DNA from: Inonotus obliquus
Taxonomy: Eukaryota > Basidiomycota > Agaricomycetes > Hymenochaetales > Hymenochaetaceae
Direction of reading: 5' to 3'
DNA length: 64,000 nucleotides
NCBI GenBank assembly: GCA_032164295.1
Contig: JAJHTX010000009.1
Span: 744,001 to 808,000, forward strand
Shown here: positions 54,099-64,000 of the stretch, piece after piece
How the letters are laid out: each line of letters begins with the position of its first letter
How positions within the stretch are numbered: the stretch's first letter is position 1
Notes under the pieces: model-generated
Database searches by the model: none
The model's input: only the letters and a program-made list of their open reading frames with translations
Told to the model about the DNA's origin: nothing
Position numbers and translations under genes: made by a program

Positions 54099-54368
54099 TG
54101 GATGGGGAAGGGCAGAAAAGGTGGAAGCAGGGTTGTGATCTCCTCTCCAAGCTAGACGACCTTCTTTCACCAGTAAACCATTCATCTTGACCTATATCCA
54201 AGTGCATTCATTACTTTGCTATGGTATCATACATAGAGCAGTGCCTAATCATTAGAAAAATAGGCGAAAAAAAACCCAATTCTTCTCCTTTGCTCATGCT
54301 GCTTTATAAGCTTTGTCAGAAAGCCCTCCGACTCCACCAATTGACTTCGGAGTTTATCTGGGCAATGC
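54099..54368. other. Spacer between convergent oxygenase genes
   Basis: 270 bases between the stop of the TET/JBP-like gene and the stop of the JmjC gene on the other strand. No feature seen. Confidence 0.4.
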
Positions 54369-55289
54369 TCATATTCTTCTACCGCATGCATGCACAGCAC
54401 GAACGGCTTTCATGTCCGACTCAAACTCTTTCGTGTCCTGCCAGCATACCCGTGAAGAATCGGCGGGGATTTCTGGCCACAGTGATCCTAGGTTGTTCAG
54501 TAGAACCATAAGATCGCCGAGTATGCCTGGATGCATAGAATGTAGGAGCGACCCGTTGCCTTCTCTCAGGGTGGAGTAATAGGCCATGAAGGTCTTCATC
54601 AAGAGCAGTGGTGCACGTGGATGCTCTGTGTTAGTGATGTATGATCCGAAGTAATGCTCAGAAATCATAGCTTGCAGTGTGGGGCGCAGATTGCGGAGGT
54701 TGTAGAAATGCCCTCCAACCGCCACGCAGTCACCGAGCGTCAAAACAGCATGCGGTGCATTGGGAGGCATTATCCTACTCGAAACAGTGAGATTTGATAA
54801 TTTACACCATTTGATACAACTCACAGCTCGTCTCCAGGACCAAGGTATGCGCAGTCGAAGGTCAACGGCACGCCGTCATACCCGCTACGGTTATTCGGTA
54901 TAACCTCTGTTTCTCGTGCTATCCACCAGGCTTTCCTGCCCTCAAGTATGTGCACATGAGTTGCGAAGCCCGCAGCATCTATATGGAGTCTTGAGTAGGC
55001 TCCTGTATAAGCAACCAAAGCCCACTGAGTAGGCAAAGACTTCAGATCTAACTGTGTCGCTGGGTTCCATTCCAAGAAATCGTCGTGCGCGTATTTGGAG
55101 CAATCATCCAACTCTCTATATAACTTTGTCAGCGAAGGTGGGGCACAGAAACCCTGTTTCAGCTTACAGCGGTAAGGAGTTGTGGACGAGAGGGATGTCC
55201 AGTATATTACCGCATCGAGCAAGGATGGGGTAGCGCTTCACATCCTCAAGGTTTGGGTGCTCACGAGAAAACTCTTCCCAAAGCTTAGC

Positions 55290-55440
55290 TAAATCCTTCC
55301 CCTTCTCCTCGCCCTCCTCCTCGCCCTCCTCCTCGACCTTCTCCTCCTCGCCCTCCTCCTCGACCTTCTCCTCCTCGCCCTCCTCCTCCTCACCCTCCTC
55401 CTCGACCTTCTCCTCCTCGCCCTCCTCTTGCACCTGCTCG
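55290..55440 (-). repeat. Glu-rich coding minisatellite
   Basis: Imperfect repeats of gaggaggagggcgagg-type units, coding EEEGEEEKV…, in the JmjC gene just upstream of its catalytic part. Confidence 0.8.
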
Positions 55441-55458
55441 GCTGCCTCGTGCTCCTCC

Positions 55459-57042
55459 TGTTAGAAAACGCTCGCCCTAAAGGGACTATACAGTAACCAC
55501 AATAGGACGGTCCGCAGTGTTACGGGTTCGGCGATGCTTTTCTAAGAGTTTCCGGAGCCTACTCGGTTTTCACAAGCAGGGCAGATTCCCAAGTATACTA
55601 AGCGTTGCCTCAGACGCTCACGTTTGGCTAATCAAGTCGGGCCTCAACCTCGTTGACAGGCTAGTAGGACAAGTACCCAGCTAAACACAGGTAGGTTGCC
55701 GTTCGCAAGCTTCTCCAGTCGGTGGACGACTAATCAATCGTTCCACGCCGTAGAGTAAGAGAGGTTAAGCAGATTAGGTGGTCTTCAGATTAGAAGCTAG
55801 ATGCCTAAGAGGACTCGATGTACAAGACGATCGAAAGAAAGATGGGGAGCTACGGTCTAAGTCTACAACTATTTATACCTTTTCCTCATGTTGTGGACGG
55901 ACCACTTCCTACGCTCCGTAGTTCCTACTCTCGATCTGATTCGCTGTTCTAGCTTCCAAACTCGTCTGGTAATTCCATTGTTCTGCTGCGGATTGACTCA
56001 TCGACTGCGCCCTGTGCAAGGCGATGACTCGGCGTTGACTCATCTTGACTTGAACTGAATTGAAACCTATGCTCGGGGTCGGCCTTGTGCTGCGCCCTGT
56101 GCATAGAGTGAGTCAGTGAGTGAGTCATTGAATGCGTGTTCGTATGCCATTGGTTTTGCATGGCTGCGCCGTAGTTAAAGTTCGCTTGTCCGCAGTTGCT
56201 CGTGCATTTAAGGAATTCCGTCGGGGTTCCGTTGTATAGCATCTGGGGCTATGAAGGCTGTGATTTGCTTGTCGCCTCGGGACTCTTGTTCGGGGCCGTC
56301 AAGTGTGATTCGACATCGGATATCATCATGGGGAAACCAAGGTGGTTTAATGTATGTGCCTATGGCGATGAGTAGCCGTACACTTCGTCGAGTATCGTTC
56401 GAAGGTATTCTCCAGCCTAGGTATAGGTCTCCTTGTAGTCGAATAGCTTTGCAGTATGCCCATAGTTCCCTGAGTGTGTTTGCAACCCATGCCGCTGTTA
56501 TCGGTGATCGGCGGTTCGTAACATAGTCTGCACTGATCTCTATGAATGTGCTTGGGCACTCGAGTGCTAATATGTCGTGGATTCCTACTATTGTCCAGTG
56601 CGTCTTTGGTTGCATGCCTATTGCCGTATCCATTGCTATTGTTGACCTCGTGCGATTTCGAATGACCTCCGGGGGATTGTGGTATTCTCGATAAGCTGTT
56701 GCTCGTTCGCTGGACACATGATATGTCAACATGCCCGTTGCCTCCCGTAGTATTATCTTGTGTAGGTCTTCGATGATCTGTCGCACTCTTCTGCATTTAT
56801 AGCAAGCTGTTGGAGGTTGCTGTACTTGTTGCATCGTTTGCGAAGGTTTAGTGTGATCGTCGGGATTAGTGTTGCTAGCCGATGCTTCTTGATCGTCGGC
56901 TTCGGATTGTATTAGATTCGCGTGTTCTTCGCTTCTCGCTGTCGATCCTGATCGTCTCCGGCCAGTGAAATTAACCGGTCCCATCCGGGGTAGTTTCGAT
57001 CAGCGTTCCTAATCGAATCAAAATTTCAGCACAATCCTTTCA
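55459..57042 (-). mobile_element. Solo-LTR-like element, copy 1
   Basis: 1584 bp. Starts tgttagaaaa, ends cctttca; flanked by cctcc at 55454-55458 and 57043-57047. No terminal direct or long inverted repeats within. In the minus orientation it starts tgaaagga, contains a 258-codon ORF, then a TATA box (complement near 55871-55878) and about 400 bases to its end. It interrupts the JmjC gene between REIEE and EHEAAE. Confidence 0.88.
56208..56984 (-). CDS. 258-codon ORF in LTR-like element, copy 1
   Basis: MGPVNFTGRRRSGSTARSEE…; one CYKCRRVRQ motif, a long helical region (IIEDLHKIILREATGM), TNRRSPITAAWVANTLREL and DLYLGWRIPSNDTRRSVR. It starts about 55 bases inside the element. Nearly identical in copy 3 and disrupted by an early stop in copy 2. 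A 97-codon frame with THSMTHSLTHSMHRA overlaps its 3' end (55949-56242). Not recognised; possibly a conserved LTR-borne protein. Confidence 0.5.
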   Translation of the reverse strand: MGPVNFTGRRRSGSTARSEEHANLIQSEADDQEASASNTNPDDHTKPSQTMQQVQQPPTACYKCRRVRQIIEDLHKIILREATGMLTYHVSSERATAYREYHNPPEVIRNRTRSTIAMDTAIGMQPKTHWTIVGIHDILALECPSTFIEISADYVTNRRSPITAAWVANTLRELWAYCKAIRLQGDLYLGWRIPSNDTRRSVRLLIAIGTYIKPPWFPHDDIRCRITLDGPEQESRGDKQITAFIAPDAIQRNPDGIP

Positions 57043-58764
57043 CCTCCTCTATTTCCCGCTGGGAGCGGGGGGCCTTCTCCTGTGTGCGTGGGTCTGAACT
57101 CTGCTTACCAGTGCCCTTTGACTTCTTCCGAACAGTTAAGCGGTGCCTCCTCCGCCTTCGTCTGCGTTTGTTCGTCTGTTCGATGGCGATGTCGATCTGT
57201 TCGACGGCGGTAGCCTCGTTCTGTTCAGCGGTGGACTCCATTTCCTTAGCCGCGGCATTTGTACATTCCTTGCTCCTTTCCTTACAGAACTCTAAAAAGA
57301 GCATCTTAATTGCAGCCTCGCGTGAACGGAAATCGGCAAAAACTTCCGCTACCGTCGCTTTCGTCATCATGCTGGACAGGGGAGACCGTGGGTGTTGGGG
57401 AATGCTATGATCTATACAAAGCAGTAAGTTCACACTGCCTCCCGATGCACATTCCCTACCTACCTTGGCATTGACGCGGCATGTCAATGCTGATCAAGTT
57501 GCCCCAGCGGTCATCCTGCAAGCCTCCAATCCCATACAGGGTGCGTGTATTCTCTCCAAGAATATGGATGGGCCCTCTATGCAGCATTGCGTCCTTTGCA
57601 TGCGCGTCGAGCTGCTCCCATTGCTTGCGCGAAATTTGCTGCAGGTGCCGCCCTTCAGAAGGCTCCGGGCAGCTATTCACAACTCGTCGAATCTCTTGCA
57701 AGTCGTCCGCCTGAATAACAAGTAAGAACCATCCGCACGTACAAAGTCAGGACTGACCATTGCAGGCCAAAAGTAAACGGACTGATCCTGCTTAATAGCA
57801 CCTTCGGCTTCCAAAGATGGCACCCTGAAGCTGAGCCGCTCTATAGTGCCTGTCGGCTGAAGCTTCGTCAGTTAACGGTAGGCAGCAATGCCACAAGGCG
57901 TACCTCAGGCAGCTTTTCAGTAAATTTCGGCAGTTGATGCACAAATGACGGCTGAATCGGCACATCGTCATTAATCTCGACATAGCGGTGCATGCCTTTC
58001 TTCTTTTCCCCTGAGACCTTCTGCCGGCCAAGGCTCATACCAGCAGCTGCTACAGAAGCGCCTGGAATGGCGGCTGAGGGGGGCGGCGGAGAGGAGGTTG
58101 GCTCACTCTCATGCGCAACTGATACTCGCCTACGCCGTCTACTGTTCGGCATCGATCCCGATAACTGGGCCTTGATATGCTCGGCGGCGGCCTCCTTCGC
58201 CGGACGAAGTACGCGCCCAGAGCTGACTTCTGCGACCCCTCCTAGTCAAGTTACTCGTACATCAGTGGAAATGTAAAAAGCACGGCTTCACAAAAACGTC
58301 AAATTACCTGCCGGGCTTTTCGGTGCTTGTCCTTCATCGTCGGTCTCATGCACTAGCGTGGAGGAAAGAGGTGTATGGCGGAGCTTCCTCCGCTTCACCG
58401 CGTGCACTACGTCTGCACTGTTGTCCTTCTCAATGGCGTGTGATTGTTCGCCATCGCTACCTGACGATCGGTCCTGCGACATTAGTTCATCCCCCCCCTC
58501 CCTTTCCTCTCGACTGCCATGGCTCTCATCACTTGACGATTTGTTGGATTCGATGCCAGCCTCGGCGCCACCTGCGACGGCTCCCGCTTCTTCGGATTCA
58601 GGATGCATGTCGGCATCATCACCTTCTCTATTTCCAACCTCGTGATCACCTGGTGCAGAAGCCATGCTAATATCACTATCATCTCCGCCCCCATGCAAAT
58701 CAGACCCCAGAGAACTGTCGCGGGAGACTGTAGTATCTGTTTCGCCATCTGCATTGAGGTCTGC

Positions 58765-60346
58765 TGTTAGAAAACGCTCGCCCTACGGGACTATACAGTA
58801 ACCACAATAGGACGGCCCCAGTGTTACGGGTTCGGCGATGCTTTTCTAAGAGTTTCCGGAGCCTACTCGGTTTTCACAAGCAGGGCAGATTCCCAAGTAT
58901 ACTAAGCGTTGCCTCAGACGCTCACGTTTGGCTAATCAAGTCGGGCCTCAACCTCGTTGACAGGCTAGTAGGACAAGTACCCAGCTAAACACAGGTAGGT
59001 TGCCGTTCGCAAGCTTCTCCAGTCGGTGGACGACTAATCAATCGTTCCACGCCGTAGAGTAAGAGAGGTTAAGCAGATTAGGTGGTCTTCAGATTAGAAG
59101 CTAGATGCCTAAGAGGACTCGATGTACAAGACGATCGAAAGAAAGATGGGGAGCTACGGTCTAAGTCTACAACTATTTATACCTTTTCCTCATGTTGTGG
59201 ACGGACCACTTCCTACGCTCCGTAGTTCCTACTCTCGATCTGATTCGCTGTTCTAGCTTCCAAACTCGTCTGGTAATTCCATTGTTCTGCTGCGGATTGA
59301 CTCATCGACTGCGCCCTGTGCAAGGCGATGACTCGGCGTTGACTCATCTTGACTTGAACTGAATTGAAACCTATGCTCGGGGTCGGCCTTGTGCTGCGCC
59401 CTGTGCATAGAGTGAGTCAGTGAATGAGTCATTGAATGCGTGTTTGTATGCCATTGGTTTTGTATGGCTGCGCCGTAGTTAGAGTTCGCTCGTCCGCAGT
59501 TGCTCGTGTGTTTAAGGAATTCCGTCGGGGTTCCGTTGTATAGCATCTGGGGCTATGAAGGCTGTGATTTGCTTGTCGCCTCGGGACTCTTGTTCGGGGC
59601 CGTCAAGTGTGATTCGACATCGGATATCATCGTGGGGAAACCAAGGTGGTTTAACGTATGTACCTATGGCGATGAGTAGTCGTACGCTTCGTCGAGTATC
59701 GTTCGAAGGTATTCTCCAGCCTAGGTATAGGTCTCCTTGTAGTCGAATAGCTTTGCAGTATGCCCATAGTTCCCTGAGTGTGTTTGCAACCCATGCCGCT
59801 GTTATCGGTGAGCGGCGGTTCGTAACATAGTCTGCACTGATCTCCACGAATGTGCTTGGGCACTCGAGTGCTAATATGTCGTGGATTCCTACTATTGTCC
59901 AGTGCGTCTTTGGTTGCATGCCTATTGCCGTATCCATTGCTATTGTTGACCTCGTGCGATTTCGAACGACCTCCGGGGGATTGTGGTATTCTCGATAAGC
60001 TGTTGCTCGTTCGCTGGACACATGATATGTCAACATGCCCGTTGCCTCCCGTAGTATTATCTTGTGTAGGTCTTCGATGATCTGTCGCACTCTTCTGCAT
60101 TTATAGCAAGCCATTGGAGGTTGCTGTACTTGCTGCATCGTTTGCGAAGGTTTAGTGTGATCGTCGGGATTAGCGTTGCTAGCCGATGCTTCTTGATCGT
60201 CGGCTTCGGATTGTATTAGATTCGCGTGTTCTTCGCTTCTCGCTGTCGATCCTGATCATCTCCGGCCAGTGAAATTAACCGGTCCCATCCGGGGTAGTTT
60301 CGATCGGCGTTCCTAATTGAATCAAAATTTCAGCACAATCCTTTCA
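58765..60346 (-). mobile_element. Solo-LTR-like element, copy 2
   Basis: 1582 bp, same ends as copy 1, flanked by tctgc at 58760-58764 and 60347-60351. It interrupts the JmjC gene between TQRSFAD and LNADGE. Very similar to copy 3. Confidence 0.88.
59512..60288 (-). pseudogene. 258-codon ORF of copy 2, early stop
   Basis: Same protein as in copies 1 and 3, but codon 11 is TGA (60256-60258, where the others have CGA), so only an internal start could give the remaining 208 residues. Confidence 0.6.
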
Positions 60347-61740
60347 TCTGCAAAGCTCCTTTGTGTGCCGTCAGCCACTTCGATGAGTTCCACCTCCGAC
60401 TGACCGGGTTGCGCGGCTTCGTCCAAGTTTGTTTCATTTATTAAACCGAGCCCCTTACGTAATTTCTCCAAATCCTGGCGTACTTCCCCACCATTCTGCT
60501 CAATCAGGCTGTGTCTCCTTCTCATCGAAGTCGCCAGGAATCTGTGGAGATATGCGCCTTCGGGCTGAGTCTCGGCTTGATGCCCCTGTGCAGCTGAGGT
60601 GGGTAGGCCTTCCTGTGCAGGTGAGTCGAGTAGGCCTTCCTGCGCAGTGCGATGCGCGATTTCGAGCAGCACCTTGCTTAGACGGCTCCGCGCAGCATCT
60701 TGCAAGGTGCGTTCCTTCTCTAATTTAATTTTCGCAGCACGCGAGCGCAACTCACGCATCTGTTCTTCCAATCTCTTCTCGCATTCTTCATCAGTCAGAT
60801 CTATCACAATGGGTTCCTTCTGTTGAACCCGCGTGGGCTCCACGAGCTCCTTGATGGCTTGTACCACTTCAAAGGTGACTGGGCTAGACTGCTGCACCAA
60901 TGACCACTCTGACTGCATGTCAACTAGTTCAATTTGTGAACGGTCGACGGCTGGCCGAGATGACTGAGTGACTTTTTGATCCTCCCACTTCTTCAGAATG
61001 GCAGTCATGCCCGGATCGAAAGAGTCCCGCCCTTTGACCGCCATGTCAACAATCAGGCGAAATAGCGCGTGCTCCACGTCCTTGCGCTGCGCATGTGGTC
61101 GGAGAGCAAGTGAATATGTTGCCTGTCATTCCAAGTTTGACAGCGGTAGCAGGTACAGGGGGGATAAAAACTTACCTTAACCGCGTCTTGTATTCCTAGC
61201 CGTGTACCGTGTGAGGTAGAGAATTTCGATTTGCATAATAGACATATCGGCGAAACCGCGACAGCTATGTAGAGCGGTCGTAGTAAACTGGTGTCATCCG
61301 AATCACGTATGCTAGCAGGACTGTCCGGCCACAGTGTCCTATCAGGGGTTAGTCGTAGAACGCTATCCAAATCCATGAGGACGTACGAGAGAACATGCCC
61401 AAGGGTTTGTTTCTCATCCCAACGGCCCAGTGATCGAAGCGCCTCACGCTGTGGCACTAGTAAACCACTGAATCAAAACAGCCGAGGTGCTGCTTACCGT
61501 TGACAGGGCAAAAAGGCCCAGCGCTGCACGACAGAAGTTATTCTCCACTTTCGCCAATTGCGCGCGATTATCCGTGTCGGCAATGCCGCCCACCAGAGTG
61601 ACCATGATGTGTCGACTTACTGTGAAAGCCTCCCGCCCCATTTCAGTGAGTCCCTTTGCCTCCCTCCCAATGTGCAGCATCTTGAAAGGATTGTGCTGAA
61701 ATTTTGATTCGATTAGGAACGCCGATCGAAACTACCCCGG

Positions 61741-62517
61741 ATGGGACCGGTTAATTTCACTGGCCGGAGACGATCAGGATCGACAGCGAGAAGCGGAGAA
61801 CACGCAAATCTAATACAATCCGAAGCCGACGATCAAGAAGCATCGGCTAGCAACGCTAATCCCGACGATCACACTAAACCTTCGCAAACGATGCAGCAAG
61901 TACAGCAACCTCCAACGGCTTGCTATAAATGCAGAAGAGTGCGACAGATCATCGAAGACCTACACAAGATAATACTACGGGAGGCAACGGGCATGTTGAC
62001 ATATCATGTGTCCAGCGAACGAGCAACAGCTTATCGAGAATATCACAATCCCCCGGAGGTCGTTCGAAATCGCACGAGGTCAACAATAGCAATGGATACG
62101 GCAATAGGCATGCAACCAAAGACGCACTGGACAATAGTAGGAATCCACGACATATTAGCACTCGAGTGCCCAAGCACATTCGTGGAGATCAGTGCAGACT
62201 ATGTTACGAACCGCCGCTCACCGATAACAGCGGCATGGGTTGCAAACACACTCAGGGAACTATGGGCATACTGCAAAGCTATTCGACTACAAGGAGACCT
62301 ATACCTAGGCTGGAGAATACCTTCGAACGATACTCGACGAAGTGTACGGCTACTCATCGCCATAGGCACATACGTTAAACCACCTTGGTTTCCCCACGAT
62401 GATATCCGATGTCGAATCACACTTGACGGCCCCGAACAAGAGTCCCGAGGTGACAAGCAAATCACAGCCTTCATAGCCCCAGATGCTATACAACGGAACC
62501 CCGACGGAATTCCTTAA
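61741..62517 (+). CDS. 258-codon ORF in LTR-like element, copy 3
   Basis: Starts MGPVNFTGRRRSGSTARSGE, intact, differing from copy 1 at few positions (for example VIRN/VVRN and TFIE/TFVE). An overlapping 97-codon frame lies at 62483-62776. Both precede the TATA box, so in an LTR they would lie in U3. Confidence 0.5.
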   Translation: MGPVNFTGRRRSGSTARSGEHANLIQSEADDQEASASNANPDDHTKPSQTMQQVQQPPTACYKCRRVRQIIEDLHKIILREATGMLTYHVSSERATAYREYHNPPEVVRNRTRSTIAMDTAIGMQPKTHWTIVGIHDILALECPSTFVEISADYVTNRRSPITAAWVANTLRELWAYCKAIRLQGDLYLGWRIPSNDTRRSVRLLIAIGTYVKPPWFPHDDIRCRITLDGPEQESRGDKQITAFIAPDAIQRNPDGIP

Positions 62518-62847
62518 ACACACGAGCAACTGCGGACGAGCGAACTCTAACTACGGCGCAGCCATGCAAAACCAATGGCATACGAACACGCATTCAATGA
62601 CTCACTCACTGACTCACTCTATGCACAGGGCGCAGCACAAGGCCGACCCCGAGCATAGGTTTCAATTCAGTTCAAGTCAAGATGAGTCAACGCCGAGTCA
62701 TCGCCTTGCACAGGGCGCAGTCGATGAGTCAATCCGCAGCAGAACAATGGAATTACCAGACGAGTTTGGAAGCTAGAACAGCGAATCAGATCGAGAGTAG
62801 GAACTACGGAGCGTAGGAAGTGGTCCGTCCACAACATGAGGAAAAGG

Positions 62848-62854
62848 TATAAAT
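62848..62854 (+). promoter_or_regulatory. TATA box in LTR-like copy 3
   Basis: tataaat about 1165 bases from the element start and 410 from its end, where an LTR would start transcription into R-U5. Conserved in copies 1 and 2. Confidence 0.5.
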
Positions 62855-64000
62855 AGTTGTAGACTTAGACCGTAGCTCCCCATCTTTCTTTCGATCGTCT
62901 TGTACATCGAGTCCTCTTAGGCATCTAGCTTCTAATCTGAAGACCACCTAATCTGCTTAACCTCTCTTACTCTACGGCGTGGAACGATTGATTAGTCGTC
63001 CACCGACTGGAGAAGCTTGCGAACGGCAACCTACCTGTGTTTAGCTGGGTACTTGTCCTACTAGCCTGTCAACGAGGTTGAGGCCCGACTTGATTAGCCA
63101 AACGTGAGCGTCTGAGGCAACGCTTAGTATACTTGGGAATCTGCCCTGCTTGTGAAAACCGAGTAGGCTCCGGAAACTCTTAGAAAAGCATCGCCGAACC
63201 CGTAACACTGGGGCCGTCCTATTGTGGTTACTGTATAGTCCCGTAGGGCGAGCGTTTTCTAACACATCTCCATGCTCTCCGGTGTTTCGACTGCTGTGCT
63301 GCCCCCACTCCCCGGTGTTTCGATAGTTAAGAGGCCCATGTCCTTCAGGGTAGCAGCTACCTCCCGTCGCACCTGCACGTTCTTATATCCCCTCCATATG
63401 TGAAGAAATTTGTCAAGCGTAGTATCCCATTCAGTTATCGACACAGCTACAGGACGATATTTTTCCACATCAAACTCGGGTGCTGCATGAGGCCTAGGCA
63501 GCGGGCGGACGTCCTCTCCGGTAACGTCCATCAGGCTCCATGCTATGCGATCCGCTATCAATAGCTGCATGAATCCATGGGCGAATTCACTAGATGTTGT
63601 GCGCTTGTCAAGAGAATGATATGCGGAACGTGCAAGGCTGCGCTTCGAGCTATCCGCATTGCGCAGGCCATCTTGCAGCCGCTTCTCCACTTCTCGTGCA
63701 CCCTTAAAGAGTACATGGACGATATATTCTGGGCTGGAGATAACAGGATGGGTGTTGACTGCAAGGTGCTTCGCCCACACACCTTCTGGTGTGTAGTATG
63801 CAGCAGATGCGCCAGCTGGTGTCAGAGCCATTGCGGCCCACCTCCCGTCGAGTGCGCGGGTACTGGCTAATGCCCGAAGTCCCACGTTAGAATCGACGTC
63901 CATTGTGTTTCCCTCAGGTATGCAAGATGCGACTTCAGTTCCTGTGGTCGCCTCCCCACCATCGGTGAGGTTAGGCTCCGCACGAGCGTGAGAAGTTTCC

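Larger units (their letters stand above)
61683..63264 (+). mobile_element. Solo-LTR-like element, copy 3 (inverted)
   Basis: 1582 bp, opposite orientation to copies 1 and 2. Starts tgaaagga, ends ttctaaca; flanked by catct at 61678-61682 and 63265-63269. It interrupts the JmjC gene at ESMEM/LHIGRE. Confidence 0.88.
54369..64000 (-). pseudogene. Large JmjC-domain gene broken by three solo-LTR-like insertions
   Basis: Open from the right window edge (codons before MDVDSNVGLRALAS at 63903). Coding blocks: 64000-63265, 61682-61498, 61448-61176, 61080-60347, 58764-58308, 58241-57904, 57862-57758, 57710-57464, 57411-57043, 55453-55168, 55115-54825, 54774-54369. Introns are 41-95 nt. Removing the three insertions with one target copy each keeps the frame, giving about 1470 codons in this window. 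Features: helical N-terminus, EPIVIDLTDEECE (SUMO-interacting-like), coiled coil, basic RRRRR patch, Glu-rich repeats, and a C-terminal JmjC fold with RLHIDAAGFATHVHIL and LIMPPNAPHAVLT (HxD…H iron site). Expected a chromatin-bound oxygenase or demethylase. Currently disrupted. Confidence 0.75.

Noticed and set aside
55290..55440. CRISPR-like repeat array
   Set aside because: Units are imperfect, contiguous and coding for Glu; no spacers. The organism is also eukaryotic.
56208..56984. 258-codon ORF as a Zn2Cys6 transcription factor
   Set aside because: Only one CxxC pair (CYKC) is present; the six-cysteine pattern is missing.
55459..60346. Copies 1 and 2 as the two LTRs of one retrotransposon with 57043-58764 as its interior
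   Set aside because: Each copy has its own target duplication on both sides (cctcc and tctgc), and the sequence between them is host coding sequence of the JmjC gene.

Overview
The window looks like a basidiomycete genome, most likely Agaricomycetes. It has short spliceosomal introns (about 41-68 nt) in almost every host gene, F-box proteins with an IPPEILC-type start, a peptide transporter, remnants of NACHT-WD type NLR genes, chromodomain Ty3 and Ty1/copia retrotransposons, a hAT element, and large proteins with JmjC and TET/JBP-like oxygenase folds. No tRNA, rRNA or CRISPR array was recognised.

Region 1 (479-21461) is one F-box gene broken by layered insertions. A 649-bp hAT-type MITE sits at 773-1421. 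A 19-kb insertion (1471-20551) has 13-bp terminal inverted repeats and a 7-bp target duplication (ttaccac), and removing it restores the F-box frame. The 19-kb block is itself a DNA transposon of about 5.6 kb carrying an unnamed coiled-coil transposase-like gene. Two near-intact Ty3/chromovirus elements have entered it: Ty3-A (3086-9572, inside the transposase-like gene) and Ty3-B (12782-19765, opposite strand). Both Ty3 elements show the signature of Tf1-type self-priming (an exact 11-nt match), a leader intron that removes one unit of a tandem duplication in the LTR, and gag/pol in a -1 frame relationship with the same U-run near the gag end.

Region 2 (about 21500-42200) holds a PTR2 peptide transporter (four exons), three intact F-box genes on the minus strand, decayed copies of a second F-box family next to them, a Ty1/copia element with identical LTRs but a broken polyprotein, and a five-exon beta-trefoil protein.

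Region 3 (42380-46935) is the wreck of one or two NLR genes, with a 1350-bp hAT element flanked by a perfect 8-bp duplication.

Region 4 (46939-64000) is the most unusual. It holds a perfect 62-bp palindrome, a gene with Cys/His clusters and a SUMO-interacting-like tail, a TIR-bounded segment carrying a cyclin fragment, an intact TET/JBP-like 2OG-Fe(II) dioxygenase (391 aa, six exons), and a very large convergent JmjC gene. The JmjC gene runs off the right edge and is interrupted by three independent 1.58-kb insertions. Each insertion starts TG, ends CA and has its own 5-bp target duplication, so they behave like solo LTRs, yet they carry a conserved 258-codon ORF upstream of a TATA box. Chromatin and DNA-modifying enzymes, diverged palindromes at module borders and very recent insertions therefore sit together in one locus.
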